Below are positions 1 through 7,385 of a stretch of 64,000 nucleotides of DNA, one piece after another (the stretch's first letter is position 1; every line of letters begins with the position of its first letter). The notes beneath the pieces were generated by a model that was given only the letters and a program-made list of their open reading frames with translations, was not told where the DNA came from and ran no database searches. The stretch is from the NCBI GenBank assembly GCA_009773645.1, contig WSYB01000017.1, positions 1-64,000 on the forward strand. Reading direction: 5' to 3'. The stretch is from Geobacteraceae bacterium (lineage in GTDB: Bacteria > Desulfobacterota > Desulfuromonadia > Geobacterales > Geobacteraceae). Made by a program: the position numbers and the translations under genes.

Positions 1-711
1 CTCGCTCTCGACGGCCATGCCCTCAACCTGATCGGCACCGACGGAGGCCTCCTCGACAAGCCTTACCCGCTGTCGGAGATCATCCTTTCCCCCGGCGAGC
101 GGGTCGACCTCCTTGTCAAGGGGAACCCGGGCGTAAAGTCGGGGAGCTACCGCCTCAAGGCGCTTCCCTATGCCCGGATGGGAATGTCGTCCCTGGAAAC
201 GCGGACGCTTATGACCGTGACGTACAACGGCGCCCTCTCCCAGAATCTTCCCTCCTCGATCAACGGCGCGGCCAAACGCCTCGAGCCGAACAATCTTCCC
301 GATATGGCTTCCATCACGGCCCGTCGCACTCTCACCCTGAGCATGGGGCAGGGGAACGCCTACATCAACGGCCAGGATTTCGACGTGAGCCCCCATACCA
401 TCATGTCGGAAACCGGCACCTACGAGATCTGGACCGTCGTCAACCAGAGCGGCATGGACCACCCGTTCCATCAGCACGTGAACGCCGCCCAGGTCCTATC
501 CATCTCCGGCGGAGACGCGGGGTACGCCTCTCTCTACCCCTCCATTCCGGCCTGGAAGGACACGGTCCTCGTCCCGAAGATGGGGAGCGTCACCCTCCTC
601 GTGCCGGTCATGGACTTCAAAGGGATGGCGATGTTCCACTGCCACATCCTCGAACACGAGGACATCGGCATGATGGGAATGTGGCACATCATGAAAGGCA
701 TGCAGATGTGA
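1..711 (+). CDS. Multicopper oxidase, C-terminal part (5' truncated)
   Basis: The frame is open from the first base of the window, so only the last 236 residues are present. Two copper-binding signatures are visible: HPFHQH at about residue 155 and HCHILEHEDIGMM near the C-terminus. The second is the HCHxxxHxxxGM motif that supplies type 1 and type 3 copper ligands in laccase/CueO-type cupredoxin oxidases, with Met as the axial ligand. This is the third cupredoxin domain. Multicopper oxidases oxidise phenols or metal ions and reduce O2 to water; the substrate cannot be read from this fragment. The C-terminal region is Met-rich (GMAMF, MMGMW, MKGMQM), which is common in enzymes linked to Cu or Mn handling. 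A GC-rich hairpin follows about 70 bp downstream. Confidence 0.9.
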   Translation, partial: LALDGHALNLIGTDGGLLDKPYPLSEIILSPGERVDLLVKGNPGVKSGSYRLKALPYARMGMSSLETRTLMTVTYNGALSQNLPSSINGAAKRLEPNNLPDMASITARRTLTLSMGQGNAYINGQDFDVSPHTIMSETGTYEIWTVVNQSGMDHPFHQHVNAAQVLSISGGDAGYASLYPSIPAWKDTVLVPKMGSVTLLVPVMDFKGMAMFHCHILEHEDIGMMGMWHIMKGMQM

Positions 712-780
712 AGCAATCTCCCGTCAATTCCTGACGAATAGGGGTGGGAACTATCCCTGCTCCCGTTCCGGTGATGATTC

Positions 781-820
781 GTGCCCCGGGAACCTATGGT
801 CCACGGGGCACCTCATTTTA
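781..820 (+). terminator. Probable terminator hairpin after the multicopper oxidase
   Basis: The stem GTGCCCC (781-787) pairs with GGGGCAC (805-811), with further pairing inside (GG..CC), and is followed by CTCATTTTA. The T-tract is short, so this is a moderate call. Confidence 0.45.
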
Positions 821-967
821 CAGAGGAAGCCCTCACATGCACCGTCAGCAAATAAAAAAAAAGGCATGGGTAACCATTGTCAAATGGTCAATCTATGATA
901 AACATATGTTAATACAAGCAGAGGGGAAAGATAAGCCGAACACGTCAACATATCCAGGGAGGGAAGA

Positions 968-1183
968 TTGGGCGTGGGAATACTGGTAGTCTATGACGAC
1001 AACACCTTTGACAAGGTCAATTACTACCGCCTTGATTTCCTGATAAAAACCGGCCGGGTGGTGAAATTTCGCCGGTCGGACGGCCGATGGGTCAGTGTCG
1101 CCGATGATCCGGTCAGGGGAGACGGAGGGGTGTACAGCGGCCCGGACAGAAGAAGGAAGAGCACTGTTAGAAGGGTCCTCTGA
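968..1183 (+). CDS. Small hypothetical protein ending in an arginine-rich GPDRRR tail
   Basis: A 71-residue protein starts at TTG 968, or at GTG 974, behind the purine-rich AGGGAGG stretch at 957-963. It opens with GILVVYDDNTFD, followed by a region that looks like a short beta-barrel or winged fold (FLIKTGRVVKFRRSDG). The tail YSGPDRRRKSTVRR is basic. I have the impression that similar small proteins with GPERRR tails occur in Geobacteraceae, but no function is known to me. It stands alone between the multicopper oxidase and a convergent gene. An overlapping frame at 744-989 looks less protein-like. The real start is undecided between the two codons. Confidence 0.6.
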   Translation: MGVGILVVYDDNTFDKVNYYRLDFLIKTGRVVKFRRSDGRWVSVADDPVRGDGGVYSGPDRRRKSTVRRVL

Positions 1184-1215
1184 TTTTAAGAAGGGGCGAA
1201 GCCGCTCGATCACCG

Positions 1216-1686
1216 TTACGGTTTGACATCAAGAATTCTCGCGATCTCCTCCGCCATCCCCACCCGGTGGGTTGCACCCCAGTAAATCCTGTCGCACGAA
1301 GGACACGTCCGGAAAGTCTCCCGGGATGCAAAGACATAGGGGGGAACCCTTTCCCGGACGGCGGCCTTTTCTATCCCCAGAAGCGGTTCATTGCACTCCA
1401 GACAGCGGGTGAGAAAGCGTTCGAACGGGTCGATGGCGAAGGCCTTTAGCACTTGGCGGAGCTGGTCCCGGAAGTGGTCCCCCTCCACGAAAAAATGATT
1501 TCCGCGCGCCTTTCTGCGCCGGATCAGCAGGGTGTCCCTGGTCAGGATCAGACGCCCCTCCCGTGCGGCCCTTTCCACCAGTTCGGCATCGTCCATATCG
1601 GGGTAATATTCAACGTCGCATCCAATGATTCTCAACCAGCGGGCGAGTTTTCCCAGCATCGTATCGGCAATGAATTTACGTTCCAT
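1216..1686 (-). CDS. Mut7-C RNase-domain (PIN-fold) protein with zinc ribbon
   Basis: This 156-residue protein matches the Mut7-C/DUF82 family. The N-terminal half is PIN-like with the acidic start FIADTMLGKLARWLRIIG, a second acidic cluster (DMDDAELVERA) and ILTRDTLL. The C-terminal half has two Cys pairs, CLEC (about residue 95) and CPSC (about 128), that would form a zinc ribbon. Family members are predicted ribonucleases of unknown target. The length is typical. It is transcribed away from glpK, sharing a divergent intergenic region of about 200 bp. Confidence 0.85.
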   Translation of the reverse strand: MERKFIADTMLGKLARWLRIIGCDVEYYPDMDDAELVERAAREGRLILTRDTLLIRRRKARGNHFFVEGDHFRDQLRQVLKAFAIDPFERFLTRCLECNEPLLGIEKAAVRERVPPYVFASRETFRTCPSCDRIYWGATHRVGMAEEIARILDVKP

Positions 1687-1834
1687 CCGTCTTTCCCCGA
1701 TAATCCCATCCGGTTATTTCAAATTCCGAGTTCCGCGTTGGGCATTGAGTTTTTGCCAGAGTGCGGCGCTTTATAGTGAGAGCATAGCTGAAAGAATCCC
1801 TCCTGCAACTTCATGCACGGAAGCAATATCTTTT

Positions 1835-1863
1835 TTGCTTCCCGACCCGGTTTCCGGTATAAT
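1835..1863 (+). promoter_or_regulatory. Sigma70-like promoter of glpK
   Basis: TTGCTT at 1835-1840, a 17-bp spacer and a perfect TATAAT at 1858-1863. The ribosome binding site AGGAGG (1873-1878) follows at once and the start codon is at 1884, implying a very short leader. Confidence 0.6.
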
Positions 1864-1883
1864 GCCCCTCCCAGGAGGCTGCC

Positions 1884-3374
1884 ATGAAATACATCCTCGC
1901 CCTCGACCAGGGGACCACCAGTTCACGTGCCATTGTCTTCGACCATGCGGGCGCCGTCAGAGGGGCGGCGCAAAAGGAATTCCGCCAGATATTTCCAAGC
2001 CCCGGCTGGGTAGAGCAGGAGGGAAGCGAGATATGGGCGTCCCAGGCCGGAGTGGCAGCCGAGGCCATTGTGCGGGCGGGCCTCGCTGCGGGAGACATTG
2101 CGGCCATCGGCATTACCAACCAGCGCGAAACCACGCTGGTATGGGACCGGAAGACCGGCCGGACGCTGTATAACGCCATCGTCTGGCAGGACCGACGCAC
2201 CGCGGAAAATTGCGACCGATTGAAGGCGCAGGGTCTGGAGCCGCTCTTTCGCGAACGGACCGGCCTGGTGCTCGACGCCTATTTCTCCGGCACCAAGCTC
2301 GCCTGGATCCTGGACAATGTGCCCGATGCCCGTAAAAGGGGAGAGGCGGGAGAACTGGCATTCGGCACCGTGGACTCCTGGCTGGCCTGGAATCTGACCG
2401 GCGGGAGAACGCACATAACCGACGTAAGCAACGCCTCCCGGACGCTCCTCTTCAACATCCATACCGGCGCCTGGGACGATGAGCTGCTGAAAATTCTCCG
2501 GATACCGGCCGCCATGCTCCCGGAAGTCGTAAGCTCCAGCAAGGTTTATGGAGAGACGGCCGGCGAGCTCTTCGCGGCACGGATACCGATTGCCGGAATC
2601 GCCGGCGACCAGCAGGCGGCCCTGTTCGGTCAGGTCTGCACCCGGCCAGGGATGGTCAAGAACACCTACGGCACCGGCTGCTTCATGCTCATGAACACCG
2701 GCGACCGGCCGGTGACCTCCCGAAACAACCTCCTCACCACGGTGGCGTGGCGAATCGGCGGGCGGACCGAGTATGCACTCGAGGGTAGCGTCTTTATCGC
2801 CGGCGCAGCAGTACAGTGGCTGCGCGACGGTCTGGGAATAATCAGGTCTTCCGCGGAGGTGGAAGCGCTCGCCGCCTCTGTGCCGGACAGTGGCGGGGTT
2901 TATCTCGTGCCGGCGTTTGCCGGACTGGGCGCGCCCCATTGGGACCAGTACGCACGCGGAACCATTGTCGGCATCACCCGCGGCACCTCTGCGGGCCATA
3001 TTGCCAGGGCGACCCTGGAGAGCATCGCCTTCCAGACGGCCGACCTCCTCGGGGCCATGGAGGATGATGCCGGGATCAGCCTGGCAGAACTGCGGGTCGA
3101 CGGTGGCGCCACGGGCAATAACCTCCTCATGCAGTTTCAGGCCGACCTCCTCGGCGTGCCGGTGGTCCGCCCCATGATCAACGAAACTACCGCCCTCGGC
3201 GCAGCCTATCTGGCCGGACTGGCGATCGGGTACTGGCGGGACCTGCCGGAGATCGCGGCCCACTGGCAGCCGGACCGGACCTTTACCCCGGCCATGGACC
3301 GGGGGCGCGCGGCGGAGCTTTGCCGCAACTGGAACAGGGCGCTGGAGCGGGCAAAGGGATGGGAAGAACATTAG
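1884..3374 (+). CDS. glpK: Glycerol kinase
   Basis: FGGY-family kinase of 496 residues (E. coli GlpK has 502) that phosphorylates glycerol with ATP to give sn-glycerol 3-phosphate. The phosphate-binding start is [15 protein letters not shown]. Glycerol-contact residues are present: the QRETT pair (R-E), and [10 protein letters not shown], which contains the catalytic Asp. The C-terminal ATP-binding region [16 protein letters not shown] is typical. The start is fixed by AGGAGG six bases upstream of ATG 1884. It is followed after 83 bp by glpD in the same direction, so product and next enzyme are co-encoded. No glycerol facilitator gene is visible nearby. Confidence 0.96.
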   Translation: MKYILALDQGTTSSRAIVFDHAGAVRGAAQKEFRQIFPSPGWVEQEGSEIWASQAGVAAEAIVRAGLAAGDIAAIGITNQRETTLVWDRKTGRTLYNAIVWQDRRTAENCDRLKAQGLEPLFRERTGLVLDAYFSGTKLAWILDNVPDARKRGEAGELAFGTVDSWLAWNLTGGRTHITDVSNASRTLLFNIHTGAWDDELLKILRIPAAMLPEVVSSSKVYGETAGELFAARIPIAGIAGDQQAALFGQVCTRPGMVKNTYGTGCFMLMNTGDRPVTSRNNLLTTVAWRIGGRTEYALEGSVFIAGAAVQWLRDGLGIIRSSAEVEALAASVPDSGGVYLVPAFAGLGAPHWDQYARGTIVGITRGTSAGHIARATLESIAFQTADLLGAMEDDAGISLAELRVDGGATGNNLLMQFQADLLGVPVVRPMINETTALGAAYLAGLAIGYWRDLPEIAAHWQPDRTFTPAMDRGRAAELCRNWNRALERAKGWEEH

Positions 3375-3440
3375 GCTAAAGGCACGAGGCTAAAGGCTAA
3401 AGGTATAAAACCTTAAGCCCTTAGCCTTTCGCCCTTTGCC
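3372..3440. repeat. Tandem/palindromic 'GGCTAAA' repeat between glpK and glpD
   Basis: Three imperfect copies of GGCTAAAGG are followed, after a short loop, by the complementary CCTTAAGCCCTTAGCC run. The block can fold into an imperfect hairpin. It may cause partial termination or stabilise glpK mRNA; that is inference. Confidence 0.6.
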
Positions 3441-3457
3441 GGCAAAGTGAGGTTTAC

Positions 3458-5017
3458 ATGACCCGTGAAGAACTACTGCAACAGCTGGAAGACTCCCGGA
3501 ACATCTGGGATTTCATCGTCATCGGCGGAGGAGCGACCGGACTCGGCACGGCCGTGGAAGCGGCAAGCCGCGGCTACCGCACCCTCCTCCTGGAACAGAG
3601 CGACTTTGCCAAGGGAACGTCGAGCCGGAGCACCAAGCTGATCCACGGGGGCGTGCGCTACCTGCAGCAGGGAAACCTCTCTCTTGTACTGGAGGCGCTC
3701 CGGGAGCGGGGTATCCTCATCCGCAACGCCCCTCACCTAGTGCACAACCTATCCTTCGTAGTCCCCCTCTACGACTGGTGGGAAGGGCCTTTCTACGGAA
3801 TCGGCCTCAAACTCTACGACATGCTCGCAGGCAAGCTCGGCCTCGGCCCCTCAATGCGCCTCACCCGCGAAGAAACCGTCCGTCTGATCCCGACCGTGGA
3901 ACCGCAGGGGCTGCGCGGCGGGGTGATCTATCACGACGGCCAGTTCGATGACGCCCGGCTGGCGATCAATCTTGCCCAGACCATGGCCGATCTGGGGGGA
4001 ACACCCCTCAGTTACATGCAGGTGACCGCGCTTCTGAAGGCAAACGGCCTGGTGGAAGGGGTGGTGGCCCGCGACCTGGAGACAGGCCGGGAGCATGAAT
4101 TGCACGCCCGGGTGGTGGTCAACGCCACCGGCGTCTTTACCGACAGGGTGCGGCGGCTTGACGACCCCGAGTCCCCCGACATCATCGTACCGAGCCAGGG
4201 GGTACACCTTGTGCTCGACAAGTCATTCCTTCCCGGCGACAGCGCCATAATGGTCCCCCATACCGATGACGGCAGGGTCCTCTTTGCAGTCCCCTGGCAC
4301 GACCGGGTAGTGGTCGGCACCACCGACACAAAGGTCCCGGAAATATCACTGGAGCCGCGCCCGTTGCCGGAAGAAATCGACTTCCTTTTGACCCATGCGG
4401 CCCGCTATCTCACCAGGGACCCCGCCTCCGGCGATGTCCTGAGCGTTTTTGCAGGCCTGCGGCCGCTGATCAGGTCAGGCGAAAGCCAGGACACCGCTAC
4501 GCTCTCCCGCGACCATACCCTCCTCATCGCCACTTCCGGCCTGATAACCATCACCGGCGGCAAGTGGACCACCTACCGGAAGATGGGAGAGGACACTGTT
4601 GATGCGGCAGCTGCACTGGCGGGGCTTGACGAGCGCCGTTCCATGACCGGGCATCTGCGTATCCACGGCTGGCAGGAGGTAACGGCGGCAGGCGACCCAT
4701 GGGGGGTATATGGTTCCGACACCGGAGAATTGAAGAAACTGGCCTCGGGAGATCCCACCCTGGAAAAGCCGCTCCATCCGAAGCTTCCCTACCGTGCATG
4801 CGAGGTGGTCTGGGCGGCTCGCCGTGAGTGGGCACGTACGGTGGAGGATGTCCTGGCGCGCCGCACCCGCGCCCTGCTCCTTGACGCCCGGGCGAGCATG
4901 GAATGCGCCCCGCTGGTGGCAGCGCTCATGGCACGGGAACTGGGACGCGATGAGTCCTGGCAACATGAGCAGGTGGCTGCCTATTGCGAACTGGCAAACG
5001 GGTATCTGCTCAAGTAA
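3458..5017 (+). CDS. glpD: Aerobic-type glycerol-3-phosphate dehydrogenase
   Basis: FAD-dependent membrane-associated dehydrogenase of 519 residues (E. coli GlpD has 501) that oxidises glycerol 3-phosphate to dihydroxyacetone phosphate and passes electrons to quinone. The N-terminal dinucleotide fold GGGATGLG lies at about residues 22-29. The DAO-family signatures KGTSSRSTKLIHGGVRYL and VVGTTDTK are present, and a C-terminal alpha-helical DAO_C domain follows. The second gene of the glpK-glpD pair. An A-family repeat lies just after the stop. Confidence 0.95.
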   Translation: MTREELLQQLEDSRNIWDFIVIGGGATGLGTAVEAASRGYRTLLLEQSDFAKGTSSRSTKLIHGGVRYLQQGNLSLVLEALRERGILIRNAPHLVHNLSFVVPLYDWWEGPFYGIGLKLYDMLAGKLGLGPSMRLTREETVRLIPTVEPQGLRGGVIYHDGQFDDARLAINLAQTMADLGGTPLSYMQVTALLKANGLVEGVVARDLETGREHELHARVVVNATGVFTDRVRRLDDPESPDIIVPSQGVHLVLDKSFLPGDSAIMVPHTDDGRVLFAVPWHDRVVVGTTDTKVPEISLEPRPLPEEIDFLLTHAARYLTRDPASGDVLSVFAGLRPLIRSGESQDTATLSRDHTLLIATSGLITITGGKWTTYRKMGEDTVDAAAALAGLDERRSMTGHLRIHGWQEVTAAGDPWGVYGSDTGELKKLASGDPTLEKPLHPKLPYRACEVVWAARREWARTVEDVLARRTRALLLDARASMECAPLVAALMARELGRDESWQHEQVAAYCELANGYLLK

Positions 5018-5035
5018 CTTGGCGAAAGGCAAAAA

Positions 5036-5165
5036 CCTTAAATCAATGGAACGCTGAAAAATCGGGAAAAAAAGATCAAAGCGGATTTAAAAACTTTATT
5101 GTTTGGGTTTAGGGGTTGATCCGCCGTTATCGGATTTTTCCGCTTTTTCTGCGTCCAATTAATCG
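5036..5165. repeat. Dispersed palindromic repeat, family A
   Basis: The left half (GGAACGCTGAAAAATCGG..AAAGCGGATTT) and the right half (GATCCGCCGTTATCGGATTTTTCCGC) are imperfect inverted copies. It is closely related to the block at 36200-36350 and more loosely to the other family A blocks listed here. Confidence 0.7.
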
Positions 5166-5207
5166 CTTTTGGTTCCGGCTTGTCCAGATTAGATAATACG
5201 CTACTGT

Positions 5208-5235
5208 TTGTATTTTGCATAAAGTTTGTTATAGT
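5208..5235 (+). promoter_or_regulatory. Possible sigma70 promoter of the Cache protein
   Basis: TTGTAT, 16-bp spacer, TATAGT, located about 75 bp before the start codon at 5309. Both boxes are imperfect. Confidence 0.35.
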
Positions 5236-5308
5236 TCACCATTAATCGGCCGTTGGAGACGACTTCCCCGCTCGGGGAGCAGCGCGCCATACCAAATCAA
5301 GGGGGAAC

Positions 5309-5770
5309 ATGATGAAAAAATTATCTGTGATGCTGCTGGTGAATCTTTTCGTGCTGGGCGGGTTCGCTTCCGCCTTTGCCGCTGAACGCGGGACAAAGAC
5401 TGAGGCAAAGGCGCTGGTGGAAAAGGCTGCGGCGTACATCAAGACCAACGGCAAGGAGAAGGCGTTTGTCGAGTTCAGCAACCCCAAGGGGAAGTTTGTC
5501 AAGAAAGACCTTTACATATTTGCCATCGGCTTTAACGGGGTGTTTCTGGCCCATGGCCTGGACCAGACACTCATAGGAAAGAACCAGCTGCAGTCAACCG
5601 ATGAAAACGTGAGAAGCGTCACCGTAGGATTGATCGAGACCGCCATGAAGGGGGGAGGCTGGTATGATTACAAGTGGCCCGACCCGTTGACGAAAAAGAT
5701 GCGGGGCAAGTCGTCCTATATCCAGAAGGTGGATGATACGGTCTTCATCGGCTGCGGGGTATATAAGTAG
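5309..5770 (+). CDS. Periplasmic single-Cache (sCache_2-type) protein
   Basis: 153 residues with a clear Sec signal peptide (MMKKL, then hydrophobic VMLLVNLFVLGG, cleavage near AFA-AE). The mature part carries the single Cache type 2 pattern: an N-terminal helix (ALVEKAAAYIKTNGKEKAFVEFS), FVKKDLYIFAIG, LAHG and GGGWYDYKWPDP. Cache domains bind small ligands such as organic acids outside the cytoplasmic membrane. There is no transmembrane helix or output domain after it, so this is a free periplasmic binding-type protein rather than a receptor. AGGGGG precedes the start. It ends 4 bp from a convergent gene with no room for a terminator. Confidence 0.8.
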   Translation: MMKKLSVMLLVNLFVLGGFASAFAAERGTKTEAKALVEKAAAYIKTNGKEKAFVEFSNPKGKFVKKDLYIFAIGFNGVFLAHGLDQTLIGKNQLQSTDENVRSVTVGLIETAMKGGGWYDYKWPDPLTKKMRGKSSYIQKVDDTVFIGCGVYK

Positions 5771-5774
5771 TCTC

Positions 5775-7079
5775 TCACTCAATCACGACGATCTGGATAT
5801 CCATCACGTTAGTGCCGGTCGGCCCGGTGACGAGGAGCCCGCCGCATTCCCTGAAGAAGGAGTAGGAGTCGTTATTCCGCAGGTACTCCTCGGGATCGAA
5901 CCCCCGCGCCTTTGCCATTGTGGCGGTGGTTCCGTCGACAACCGCCCCGGCTGCATCGGTCGGCCCGTCGGTCCCGTCAGTCCCGGCGGAGAGGAGGGTA
6001 ATCCCGGAGATCCCCTCTATTTCCAAGGCAAAGGCGAGGGCGAGCTCCATGTTCCTCCCCCCCTTCCCTCCCCCTTTCACGGTGACGGTCGTTTCCCCTC
6101 CCGAAATGAGGCAGAAGGGACCCCCGCCACCTATGCCGCTCCTTGTCGCAACGGCCTTGTGGGCAAGCCACCTCCCCGCCTCCCGCGCCTCGCCCGTGAT
6201 CCCGGCCGAGAGTATTTCCACTCCGAAGCCAAGCGCCTCCGCCTCCCGTGCAGCCGCTTCCAGCGCCGTACAGTTGCTTCCGACGATCACGTTCTGCACC
6301 GTGCGGAAAACCGGGTCCCCTTCCTTCAGCGTTTCTGCAAACTCCCCTTCACGTCCCTTCGTCAGATGCGCGACAACCTCCGTCGGCACGCGCTTGAGGA
6401 GCCGGTAACGTTCGAGAACGTCGAGGGCGTCGGCAAAGGTCGTCGGATCAGGCGCTGTAGGGCCCGAGGCAATGACGTCGAGCCGGTCGCCGATCACGTC
6501 GGAAAGGATGAGGGAAACCGATCTCGCCGGACGGATCATTGCCGCGAGCCTTCCCCCCTTTACCCGTGAGAGGTGCTTCCTGACGCAGTTGAGCTCAAAG
6601 ATGCCCGCCCCTGCCGCGAGAAGGAGGCCGGTGGTCTCCTGCTTTTCGGCCAGGGTGATACCCGCGCAGGGAGAGACGAGAAGGGCCGACCCCCCTCCCG
6701 AGATGAGGGTCACGACCAGGGTCTTCTCGGTGGCTGCTGTAACGAGGTTTATGATCTCTTCCGTCCCCGTAGCACCATCGGCGTCCGGAACAGGATGCCC
6801 CCCCTCAAGAAAGCGGATTTTCCTCAATTCACGGGAGGTACCGTGGCCGTATTTGGTGATGATGAGGCCGGCATCGATCAGGTCTCCCAGGGAGTCCTCC
6901 ATTCCCTTCGCCATGGATATTGACGCCTTGCCGAACCCGATAACGATAAGTTGCGCAAAGCCCCCCTCCCTGTAAATGGAACGGATCTCATCGCCGTGCC
7001 GTCGCACGGCAAGATACGGGTCCGCATCCCTTATCGCTGCACGGAATACTTTTTCTGCAACTTCTTTGGCGTGATTCAT
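5775..7079 (-). CDS. Glycerate kinase, GckA/TtuD type (glycerate 2-kinase)
   Basis: 434 residues. The N-terminal DUF4147 domain carries GFGKASISMAKG and EGGHPVPDADG, and the C-terminal MOFRL domain carries GGRNMELALAFALE. The ISGGGSALL motif at about residue 130 is the nucleotide/substrate loop of this family. These enzymes phosphorylate D-glycerate, usually to 2-phosphoglycerate, which feeds lower glycolysis; some members were formerly annotated as hydroxypyruvate reductase. A 3-carbon substrate fits the neighbouring glycerol genes, though it is on the opposite strand. Confidence 0.88.
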   Translation of the reverse strand: MNHAKEVAEKVFRAAIRDADPYLAVRRHGDEIRSIYREGGFAQLIVIGFGKASISMAKGMEDSLGDLIDAGLIITKYGHGTSRELRKIRFLEGGHPVPDADGATGTEEIINLVTAATEKTLVVTLISGGGSALLVSPCAGITLAEKQETTGLLLAAGAGIFELNCVRKHLSRVKGGRLAAMIRPARSVSLILSDVIGDRLDVIASGPTAPDPTTFADALDVLERYRLLKRVPTEVVAHLTKGREGEFAETLKEGDPVFRTVQNVIVGSNCTALEAAAREAEALGFGVEILSAGITGEAREAGRWLAHKAVATRSGIGGGGPFCLISGGETTVTVKGGGKGGRNMELALAFALEIEGISGITLLSAGTDGTDGPTDAAGAVVDGTTATMAKARGFDPEEYLRNNDSYSFFRECGGLLVTGPTGTNVMDIQIVVIE

Positions 7080-7205
7080 GGGTTGAAACTATAACACGGA
7101 TCGGGAGCGAGGCAATTATTTCGTCGCCGGATGGAAACTATTTCGCCGTCGGCCATGCGCTTCTCCCAGAACATGGTACATTTATCTGTAAGGACGCATC
7201 ATCTC

Positions 7206-7284
7206 TAAATCCCCCTCTGTCCCCCTTTACGAAAGGGGGATTTAAAGCCCCTCCCTTTTGCAAAGGGAGGATGGGAGGGATTTA
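7206..7284. repeat. Dispersed double-hairpin repeat (CCCCCTTT..AAAGGGGG type)
   Basis: The 306-bp gap 7080-7385 contains no gene that I can support. It holds two adjacent inverted repeats, CCCCCTTTACGAAAGGGGG and CTCCCTTTTGCAAAGGGAG, each flanked by TAAATCC/GGATTTA-type ends. Repeats of this look are frequent in deltaproteobacterial intergenic DNA. Confidence 0.75.
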
Positions 7285-7385
7285 GCTCAGGACCACGTCC
7301 AAAAAGATCCGTCAATTTGTGAACATGCTAGCGCCACGTCAGCTTGGCATGTGTTGAAGATTATCGGCATGAAAAGGTGTGCTCT

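Noticed and set aside
744-989. Open frame of 81 codons after the multicopper oxidase
   Set aside because: It runs across the terminator-like hairpin, has no ribosome site, and overlaps the more protein-like frame at 968-1183.
1923-3371. Long minus-strand frame antisense to glpK, and similar long antisense frames in other GC-rich genes (for example 22060-23172)
   Set aside because: Shadow frames from GC-rich codon structure; the sense-strand products are unambiguous.
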